Assembly: GCA_003529325.1 (NCBI GenBank)
Contig: DPVW01000354.1
Location: forward strand, 1,561 to 13,773
From: Candidatus Latescibacterota bacterium
GTDB lineage: Bacteria; Latescibacterota; UBA2968; UBA8231
Reading direction: 5' to 3'
DNA: 12,213 bases
Shown here: positions 6,302 to 12,213 of the stretch, piece after piece
Layout: each line of letters begins with the position of its first letter
Position numbering within the stretch: the first letter of the stretch is position 1
Program-made: the position numbers and the translations under genes
The notes under the pieces: model-generated
What the model saw: the letters and a program-made list of their open reading frames with translations, nothing else
Databases searched by the model: none
Told to the model about the DNA's origin: nothing

Positions 6302-7782
6302 GGACACTCTTCCTCACCTGTTTCCTGGTTCTGGCTGCCGCGGGGTTGGCTACCTGGCTGACCGAGCCGGATATGAGCAGCGACGTGCCGGTGCTCTACT
6401 GGGCCACGGACCCGAACCCGGCACGGATTCAACAGGTTGCTGAGTTTCACGAGTGGCTCGTCGAACAGGGCCATACAACCGCAGATGGCAAGCCAATTGT
6501 GGAACTGCGCCTGGAAACGGTCGCTGCAGATTACAAGGGGGTCATCCAGGGCGTATCCGGCGTGTCAGCCGACATCATTCAGTGCAGCGTCCCCTGGTAT
6601 CAATCCATCGGCCTGCTGGCTGACGTGACGGACGAGGCAAAGGAACAGGGCTTCGGCATCGATCAGACCTATCCGGCGCTCGAGCCACTGCTGTCCGTCG
6701 ACGGTCGGCAATACGGTTTCCCCTGCAACGTCAACGTCATGGCGCTGTGGATCAACCTGGACACGTTTGACAAACTCGGCATGGCGCCGCCGCCACCGAG
6801 TTGGGACTGGGATACCTTCGAGCGCATCGGCAAGGAGTTTGTCCACAAGGCCAATCCTGCCGGTGAACGGCAGTCGGTGTTCTTCGTCAACAAGTTCGAA
6901 CACCCGTACATGATCCGGGCCATGTATCGCAGCCTCGGTGTCTCGGAATTCAACGAGACCATGACCCGCTCAGGTCTGGATCACGAAGGGTATGCCCGGA
7001 CGCTGGCGCGCATCTACAAGTGGACCTACGTAGACCACATCGCCGCCAGCGCCGCCGAGGAGTCTGCCTTTTCCACCGAATCGGGCTATAGCGGGGCGGG
7101 GCTGACACTGTTTCAGCTGGGCCATTACGGCATGTACAACATCGGTCGGTGGATCCTGATCCGCCTGCGGGAGTTCAAGGCGCCACCGAGGGTTGCCGTC
7201 AGTCACTATCCCTACGCTGAATTCCCCAACGCCGTGATCGGCACCCGGGTTGCCGCTGTCTATGCTGCGACCAGATATCCGCGGGAAGCCAAGCTGTTTC
7301 TCGCCTATCTGGCCAGCAAGAAATACAACATGGGCATCGTCCGTTCCGCCGACGCCTTGCCACCAAGTCCGGAGTACACACAGATCGAGTCCTACACACG
7401 GCCGGCAGCCTTTCCCCATGAGTGGGGTTCTCACGAGATTCCGGCAGAGGGCGCCGAGACGATCGCCATCGCCACTTCCGTCAGTCCCTTTGTGCCCATG
7501 GCCACGGTGGACCGTTACACGAAGAAGGCTCTGGACGAAGTCATGGCCGATCTGGCCACACCCGAAGCGGCGGCCGCCGAGGCGGCCCGGCGGATCGATG
7601 CCGAGATTCAGTTGACCTTGAAGGAAAGCGCCAGGCTGCGTGCGCGGTACGACGAAGCGCTAGAGGTGCAGGAAAGAATTGACAGCTACCGGAAACAAGG
7701 CAGGAAGGTGCCCATGGCGTGGATCCAGAATCCCTTCCACCGGCGCTACTACCTGGAGAAGGGGTGGGCTGAGAGTGAATAA
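6298..7782 (+). CDS. Extracellular solute-binding protein, family 1 (sugar type), tandem copy B
   Basis: A 494-residue paralogue of the preceding gene, co-linear over the full length. ATG at 6298 shares ATGA with the upstream stop, giving a 4-bp overlap and probable translational coupling. It has the same export segment (MRTLFLTCFLVLAAAG), the same VPVLYWATDPNPAR opening and the same NPFHRRYYLEKGWAESE ending. Conservation with copy A is highest at residues 201-300 (10 differences in 100) and lowest at 301-400 (30 in 100), for example SHYPYAEFPNAVIGTRVAAVYAATRYPRE. The lower-conservation stretch may contain ligand-contacting or surface positions; no structure is available to decide. Its last 8 bases overlap the GTG start of the permease. 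It is expected to deliver sugar to the same permease pair as copy A, or to a different ligand range. Confidence 0.9.
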   Translation: MRTLFLTCFLVLAAAGLATWLTEPDMSSDVPVLYWATDPNPARIQQVAEFHEWLVEQGHTTADGKPIVELRLETVAADYKGVIQGVSGVSADIIQCSVPWYQSIGLLADVTDEAKEQGFGIDQTYPALEPLLSVDGRQYGFPCNVNVMALWINLDTFDKLGMAPPPPSWDWDTFERIGKEFVHKANPAGERQSVFFVNKFEHPYMIRAMYRSLGVSEFNETMTRSGLDHEGYARTLARIYKWTYVDHIAASAAEESAFSTESGYSGAGLTLFQLGHYGMYNIGRWILIRLREFKAPPRVAVSHYPYAEFPNAVIGTRVAAVYAATRYPREAKLFLAYLASKKYNMGIVRSADALPPSPEYTQIESYTRPAAFPHEWGSHEIPAEGAETIAIATSVSPFVPMATVDRYTKKALDEVMADLATPEAAAAEAARRIDAEIQLTLKESARLRARYDEALEVQERIDSYRKQGRKVPMAWIQNPFHRRYYLEKGWAESE

Positions 7783-9250
7783 GCGATCGAAGCGCGATCT
7801 CGCCATCGGGCTGGGATTCCTGGCGCCCAATATCCTTGGGTTTCTCGTCTTCACCCTGGGGCCCCTGTTGTTCAGCATGTTCCTGGCGTTTACCAACTGG
7901 GACCTGCGACTGCACAACATGTTCAAGGAAGAGCCGCTGCGCATCGTCATGCTGGAGAATTTCTCGCGGATGCTGGACGATCCGGATTTCTGGCAGTATC
8001 TGGGCAATACGCTCTTTCTGATGATGTCCATTCCCTTCTCGATCGCCGGGAGCCTCGGGGCGGCCATCCTGCTCAGTCAGGATACAGGGGGAGGGAGCAA
8101 CTGGGTAAAGAAGCGTCTCGTCGCTACGGCGGGACTCGTATTCGGTCTCAGTTGCCTGCTCATGGCCGGAGCGGACTCGTCGGCGATGACGATCCTCATC
8201 GGCGGCCTGGCGGGCTTGATCCTGGTGGGCGGGACGCTGGGGGGGACAACGGTCTATCGCACGTTGTTCTTTCTGCCGCACTTCACCTCCGGCGTTGCCA
8301 CCTATATCCTCTGGAAGAAACTCTACAATCCGAGCACCGGCCCGGTAACCAACGCGCTGCGGCCGTTGCTGGACGGGGTTGGATCTCTGGTCAACGGGCT
8401 GCCGCCCGGCATGGTGCAGGGGGGAGCGTGGCTGTGTGCGCTGGTGATGTTTCTGCTCTTCTTCCTTGGGACTCGCAGCCTGGCAGCGTCCTGGAGGGAC
8501 GGGGAGATGGGTGGCTTCGCCGTTCTAATTGGGCTTGGTTTCATGGCCCTGCCCCCCGTCGCCGCGATCTCCTGGTTCGTTCTGCCCGCGGCGCTGTGGC
8601 TCATCGCCGGGGGGAGCCTGGCGGCTCTACTCGTGCTGGCGGCGCAGGTCTTGCGTGGGCGGGAGTATCCTTGCAGGTCCGACGAGGGGCTGGGCAACGG
8701 CATCATGCTGGGCGCGGTGCTCATGATCGCCCAGTTCGGGTTCCTCGGTCTGGGCAATGTCCTCTTCGGCCTGCCAACCATGGCCGCCGCTGGACTGCAG
8801 ACGCCGGAATGGCTGACCCAGTACGACTGGGCCAAGCCGTCGCTGATGTTCATGGGACTGTGGGCGGCGATCGGCTCCAACAACATGCTGCTCTACTTGG
8901 CCGGTCTCAGCAATATCCCGGGAGAGCTGTACGAGGCGGCCCAGATCGACGGCACGACGGCGTTCCAGAAGTTCTGGCATGTGACCTGGCCACAGCTGGC
9001 GCCGGTCACATTTTTCATCGTTGTCATGAGCACGATCGGGGGTCTGCAGGGCGGCTTCGAGATGGCTCGGGTTATGACGACGGGCGGGCCGGCGGGATCA
9101 ACCACTACTCTGAGTTACTACGTGTACAACGAGGGGTTCACCACGGGACGCCTGGGATACGCCGCCGGCGTTGCCTGGGCCATGTTCGCTCTGGTGTTCT
9201 CCGTGACCGTATTCAACTGGAAGTTCGGCAGCCGCCAGGTAAATGACTGA
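7775..9250 (+). CDS. ABC transporter permease, MalF/UgpA-like, enlarged
   Basis: A 491-residue inner-membrane subunit of a CUT1-type importer. GTG at 7775 is preferred: AAGGGG lies 10 nt upstream and VNKRSKRDLAIGLGFLAPNILGF is a normal MalF-type N-terminus. The in-frame ATG at 7679 lies deep inside the upstream gene. Family hallmarks are APNILGFLVFTLGPLLFS (17-34), YRTLFFLPHFTSGVATYILWKKLYNP (161-186), IGSNNMLLYLAGLSNIP (366-382) and the EAA loop ELYEAAQIDGTTAFQKFWHV (384-403), followed by TWPQLAP, which contacts the ATPase. Usual length is about 300 residues. The excess sits in two hydrophobic insertions: about 105-158, between TM2 and TM3 (about two segments), and about 205-335, before TM4 (about four segments). 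Both are in frame and flanked by intact core motifs, so frameshift or fusion error is unlikely. The end overlaps the next permease by 8 bp. Confidence 0.9.
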   Translation: MNKRSKRDLAIGLGFLAPNILGFLVFTLGPLLFSMFLAFTNWDLRLHNMFKEEPLRIVMLENFSRMLDDPDFWQYLGNTLFLMMSIPFSIAGSLGAAILLSQDTGGGSNWVKKRLVATAGLVFGLSCLLMAGADSSAMTILIGGLAGLILVGGTLGGTTVYRTLFFLPHFTSGVATYILWKKLYNPSTGPVTNALRPLLDGVGSLVNGLPPGMVQGGAWLCALVMFLLFFLGTRSLAASWRDGEMGGFAVLIGLGFMALPPVAAISWFVLPAALWLIAGGSLAALLVLAAQVLRGREYPCRSDEGLGNGIMLGAVLMIAQFGFLGLGNVLFGLPTMAAAGLQTPEWLTQYDWAKPSLMFMGLWAAIGSNNMLLYLAGLSNIPGELYEAAQIDGTTAFQKFWHVTWPQLAPVTFFIVVMSTIGGLQGGFEMARVMTTGGPAGSTTTLSYYVYNEGFTTGRLGYAAGVAWAMFALVFSVTVFNWKFGSRQVND

Positions 9251-10121
9251 TATGACAGACGCACCGATCATGATCGAAAACCGTACGCAGCGATTCATGC
9301 GCCGGAAGCTGGTCTCTACCGGGATCCTGCACATCGTACTCGTGCTCTTCAGCCTGAGCCTGTGCCTGCCCTTCGTCTGGATGGCCCTCACCGGCTTCAA
9401 GACGCTCGAAGAGATCGGATTGGACAGCTGGATTCCGGCCGAGTTCCACTGGTCCAACTACGGCGACGTCTTCCACACCGCAGGTATCCAGTTTGGCCGT
9501 TGGTACTGGAACAGCCTTTTCATCGCCGCCGCGGTCACCTTCCTGCAGGTGCTGACCAGCTCACTGGCTGCCTTCAGTTTCGCCCGGCTCAAGTGGCCCG
9601 GGCGGGACAAGGTGTTCCTGCTCTACCTGGGAACCATGATGCTGCCGTGGGTGGTGATGATGGTTCCCAACTACCAGTTGATGATCAAGCTGGGTATCGT
9701 CGACAGCTACTGGGGGCTGATCATTCCCGCTTCCTTCAGCGCCTTCGGCACCTTCCTGCTGCGCCAGTTCATGCTCGGGATTCCTGCATCACTCGACGAG
9801 GCGGCCGAGATTGACGGTGCCAGCAAATGGCAGCTGTGCTGGGATGTCATCCTGCCACTGGCACGACCGGGGATGATCACCCTGGCAATCTTCACCTTCA
9901 TCGGCAACTACCAGAGCTTCTTCTGGCCCCTGGTGATGATGAAGAGCGTGCACCGCTACACCCTGCCGATCGGTCTGATGTTCTTCGACTCAACCCAGGG
10001 GCAGCAGACCAACCTGCTGATGGCGGCCATCACCATGTCGGTGGTGCCCATGATCGTCATCTTCGTGTTGCTGCAGCGGCGCCTGGTGCAGGGAATTCAG
10101 CTGGGAGCCGTCAAGGGCTGA
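9243..10121 (+). CDS. ABC transporter permease, MalG/UgpE-like
   Basis: A 292-residue second permease subunit of normal length for the carbohydrate CUT1 type. Six hydrophobic segments lie at about 27-49, 88-112, 123-146, 154-178, 207-227 and 258-279. Typical motifs are LPFVWMALTGFKT (42-54), WYWNSLFIAAAVT (87-99), LAAFSFARLKWPGRDK (108-123), the ATPase-coupling EAA loop DEAAEIDGASKWQLCWDVILP (185-205) and a QGIQLGAVKG C-terminus (family pattern F-x-GL-G-VKG). ATG at 9243 overlaps the upstream gene by 8 bp. ATG 9252, three codons later, has better spacing from the only nearby AGG (9237-9239), so the true start may be either. It pairs with the enlarged upstream permease. The partner ATPase is not encoded in this window; such ATPases are often shared and encoded elsewhere. 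Confidence 0.93.
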   Translation: MTDMTDAPIMIENRTQRFMRRKLVSTGILHIVLVLFSLSLCLPFVWMALTGFKTLEEIGLDSWIPAEFHWSNYGDVFHTAGIQFGRWYWNSLFIAAAVTFLQVLTSSLAAFSFARLKWPGRDKVFLLYLGTMMLPWVVMMVPNYQLMIKLGIVDSYWGLIIPASFSAFGTFLLRQFMLGIPASLDEAAEIDGASKWQLCWDVILPLARPGMITLAIFTFIGNYQSFFWPLVMMKSVHRYTLPIGLMFFDSTQGQQTNLLMAAITMSVVPMIVIFVLLQRRLVQGIQLGAVKG

Positions 10122-10143
10122 CGGAGGGCCCGGAGGCTCAGCC
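10116..10143. terminator. Weak inverted repeat between convergent genes
   Basis: GGCTGA (10116-10121) and TCAGCC (10138-10143) are 6-bp perfect arms around a 16-nt GC-rich loop containing GGGCCC. They contain the stop codons of the two convergent genes. No T-run follows on either strand, so it may act only as a weak bidirectional hairpin or be coincidental. Confidence 0.25.
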
Positions 10144-12090
10144 GATGCTGATCAGCCGGTTGCCCGTCATGCCGGTACAGACGTCGATGATGAGCCAGAT
10201 GCCGGCCGTGCCGAAGGCCCCGAGGACCAATCCCAGGAAGAAGGGGCGCAGCCGGGTATAGAGCAGTGGCCCCCCGTACTTGAGAATGATCGACTTCAGC
10301 AGCCAGGCGAAGAAGATCGACGGCCAGATGATCTGCACCGGATGCGGTAGGCCGACGGCGAGCCCGATGGGATGAATCGGGAAGCCGACGAACCGGTTTT
10401 TCACAAACGTCAGCAGTGCCATCAGCACCACGCCCACACCGGCAAAGGACAGATGCCAGATCTCGACGGGGGCCGGATTGCTGATATTGTGCGTGATCCA
10501 GTTGCCGGTGTATCTCGTCATAAACCCGAACTGCCAGCTGGCCAGGTTGATTCCGCCATGGGTGTACCCCAGGTAGATGACGGCAAACGACGACCCGACC
10601 ATCGTCACAACGATCGCTATGGCGATCGCCCAGAACAGCCGTCGGTATTCGAGGCGGGTGACCTCCGCCAGTTTCAGACCCGTGGCAGCTGACGCCATCA
10701 CGAAGGTGCGGATGTCGGCGGACCAGGGGAAGTTGAGCGCCAGCGTCGCGATACCGGAGGGTCCGACGAAGGAACTGCCGAGGGTGTTGACGGTGAAAAC
10801 CGCTGGTGCCACCGGGGCGCGACAGTAGGCCAGCCCGGCCTGGGATATGATGCGGGACAGGCCGACGAAAATGACCAGAGCCGAAAGCTGAAAGACGAGT
10901 GCCGTCGCGACGTTCATGCCGGCCAGAACCAGCCAGACGTTGCCGGCAACGAAGCCGAAGACGAAACCGAACACGGCCACCCGGTAGGACAGCAGCTCCT
11001 CGCTGTCATCGATGTCCGGCGCCCGGCCAAACGCCTTGCGTACCACGTCTCGCAGGTGCTCGCGGCTGGACCAGAAATTCGAGAACACGAGAAAGAACAG
11101 TGCCCCCAAGGCGATATGGGCGAGGCTGGGGGGAGATGGCGACGAGTAGGGCTGTTCGGGACCGATCGTCAAGCCCACCATGCGCAGTGTGCCCATGGCG
11201 ACGATGTTGAGCAGGGCGAACAGCCATATCCCGAGGGAGACATCGAGGTTGAGCAGATAGGAAAGGCCGAGGACCTCGAAGTGCGGCCTGAGGTTGAGCC
11301 AGACCGAGCGCCGCAGGATCGGCAGGTACACATTGAGGTCGATCCCGGGGATGAAGTTGTAGTATCGGTGCAGAGCGTTGATCGACCCGATCACAGCTGG
11401 AATGGAGAAACCGACCCAGGTCAGGTAGTTGCGCAGGAACGGGGGCAGCCTGCGCCCCTCGGTGTCCGCACCCATCTGCAATGGCAGTGTGGCCAGGGGA
11501 AACGTCAGGCGCTCGCGATCGACCCATTGGCGCCGGAGCACGACCAGCAGGCAGAGTGTCACGAAGTAGGTTGTGAGGATGAACAGACTCCAGTAGAACA
11601 GCGGGCCCACCCACGCCCCCCAGGGGATCGGTTCCCCCTTGGCCCGACCCTCGAACAACTTCTGCACCGCCTCCCCGTCCCCCACCACGAGCGCCGGTTC
11701 CAGGTAGGGGAGGATGAGCGCCGCCCAGTCGTTTTCCGGTGTCGTGTAGTACAGGAATCCGCCCAACAACGGGATCAGATTCATCGACAACCCCCAGGAC
11801 GGGATGGCGGCGCCGACGATCATCATGATGTAGACCGTGGCCAGCTCTCCGGGTCTCAAACTGGAGCCGGTGAGGCCACGCGCGACGGGGTTGAGCAACA
11901 AGGTGATGACGAAAAACAGGAAGATGGCGGCCCCGGTGGAGTAGTCCGCCGCCATGGGCGAGCTCTGCATCATGAGCACGCCGTACGGCTCGCCGCCGGC
12001 GATGGCGAGACAGCAGACTACACCAAGCCCAATCGCCCGGAGGGAAACTCCCCTGCGGGAGTCTGAGGGTGCAGGATCAGCGTTCTGCAC
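10138..12090 (-). CDS. Polytopic membrane protein, DUF6785/DUF6784-like
   Basis: A 650-residue integral membrane protein with roughly a dozen or more hydrophobic segments spread over the whole length. GTG at 12090 is the start, with AGAGGTGG just upstream. A nearby ATG (starting 12106) is in another frame and stops within ten codons. From memory the sequence matches the uncharacterised pair DUF6785 (N-terminal) and DUF6784 (C-terminal). Key segments are GGEPYGVLMMQSSPMAADYS (32-51), GSSLRPGELATVYIMMIVGA (75-94), RRQWVDRERLTFPLATLPLQM (186-206), PYSSPSPPS (314-322), GLSRIISQAGLAYCRAPVAP (410-429), VGFPIHPIGLAVGLPHP (568-584) and LKSIILKYGGPLLYTRLRPFFLGLVLG (598-624). The ERL-FPLA segment and overall layout faintly resemble oligopeptide-transporter (OPT) proteins, so a secondary transporter is possible but unproven. 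It is convergent with the ABC operon and probably transcribed alone. N- and C-termini look intact. Confidence 0.8.
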   Translation of the reverse strand: MQNADPAPSDSRRGVSLRAIGLGVVCCLAIAGGEPYGVLMMQSSPMAADYSTGAAIFLFFVITLLLNPVARGLTGSSLRPGELATVYIMMIVGAAIPSWGLSMNLIPLLGGFLYYTTPENDWAALILPYLEPALVVGDGEAVQKLFEGRAKGEPIPWGAWVGPLFYWSLFILTTYFVTLCLLVVLRRQWVDRERLTFPLATLPLQMGADTEGRRLPPFLRNYLTWVGFSIPAVIGSINALHRYYNFIPGIDLNVYLPILRRSVWLNLRPHFEVLGLSYLLNLDVSLGIWLFALLNIVAMGTLRMVGLTIGPEQPYSSPSPPSLAHIALGALFFLVFSNFWSSREHLRDVVRKAFGRAPDIDDSEELLSYRVAVFGFVFGFVAGNVWLVLAGMNVATALVFQLSALVIFVGLSRIISQAGLAYCRAPVAPAVFTVNTLGSSFVGPSGIATLALNFPWSADIRTFVMASAATGLKLAEVTRLEYRRLFWAIAIAIVVTMVGSSFAVIYLGYTHGGINLASWQFGFMTRYTGNWITHNISNPAPVEIWHLSFAGVGVVLMALLTFVKNRFVGFPIHPIGLAVGLPHPVQIIWPSIFFAWLLKSIILKYGGPLLYTRLRPFFLGLVLGAFGTAGIWLIIDVCTGMTGNRLISIG

Positions 12091-12213
12091 GTTCCACCTC
12101 TGACATCAGCAGGGACATGTCGCGCGTCACGCTACTGATCCCACATGTGACAGTAATGTGCCAACATATATTCGGAGTGGTTTATCTGGTGAGGTGGCCA
12201 CTCGGGCCCTATA
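12091..12213 (-). promoter_or_regulatory. Upstream region of the DUF6785-like gene with two ACATGT palindromes
   Basis: No gene is seen in these 123 bases, which are less GC-rich than the rest. Two perfect 8-bp palindromes with the same core, GACATGTC (12114-12121) and CACATGTG (12142-12149), have centres exactly 28 bp apart, close to three helical turns. They could be operator half-pairs for a dimeric regulator. On the minus strand TATATG (12170-12165) and TTGGCA (12164-12159) are promoter-like, but no convincing -35/-10 pair is present. The region may continue beyond the window. Confidence 0.25.

Noticed and set aside
7679..7774. Upstream ATG extending the large permease by 32 residues
   Set aside because: It would overlap the receptor B gene by over 100 bp with a non-membrane, unfamily-like N-terminus; GTG 7775 has a better site and a typical start.
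11056..12066. Plus-strand open frame of 336 codons
   Set aside because: Opposite the DUF6785-like membrane protein; its Q/E/D/H/R-rich translation is the usual complement of hydrophobic codons.
12148..12163. Sigma54-like site (TGGCAC on the minus strand)
   Set aside because: The -24 half is good, but the -12 half reads TGTCA and lacks the required G of the GC pair at the correct spacing.

Overview
The window is GC-rich, densely coding DNA with no rRNA, tRNA, CRISPR array or recognisable transposase. It encodes secreted, lipoprotein and membrane proteins for taking up and handling organic substrates, probably carbohydrates. The mix is an extracellular discoidin-domain protein, long solute-binding proteins opening with a VPVIYWATDPNPAR-type motif, enlarged sugar-ABC permeases and a DUF6785-type membrane protein. 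From memory this fits uncultured heterotrophs such as Candidatus Latescibacterota, with Poribacteria, Planctomycetota or Armatimonadota as alternatives. The phylum is an inference; no phylogenetic marker is present.

Layout. Minus strand, left block: a family-5 solute-binding lipoprotein (1952-3679) is followed downstream by a secreted protein with two discoidin-like domains (start 1851), which runs off the left edge. Plus strand, centre: from a 101-bp divergent intergenic region starts a five-gene set. It holds a secreted DUF4380/galactose-mutarotase-like protein (3781-4770), two tandem family-1 solute-binding paralogues (4823-6301 and 6298-7782, about 80% identical by hand count), an unusually large MalF-type permease (7775-9250) and a MalG-type permease (9243-10121). 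The last four genes overlap by 4, 8 and 8 bp, so translational coupling is likely. No ABC ATPase is present. Minus strand, right block: a polytopic DUF6785/DUF6784-like protein (10138-12090) is convergent with the operon, with 16 bp between the stop codons. The last 123 bases are its upstream region.

How it may work together: the central operon looks like a CUT1-type sugar importer with two alternative or redundant receptors and a carbohydrate-active-looking secreted partner. It would borrow an ATPase encoded elsewhere. The divergent lipoprotein is a second receptor, of the peptide/oligosaccharide type, whose permeases are not in the window. The discoidin protein may bind glycans or surfaces.

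The least ordinary signals are: (i) a permease about 190 residues longer than usual, with about six extra hydrophobic segments in two insertions; (ii) the gap-free tandem receptor duplication, with substitutions concentrated in one part of the protein; (iii) a 13-bp sequence repeated exactly at the stop codons of two unrelated genes, each copy able to fold with a downstream CGACGG; (iv) competing hairpins between the DUF4380-like gene and the first receptor gene. No clearly new defence, mobile or regulatory system was found.
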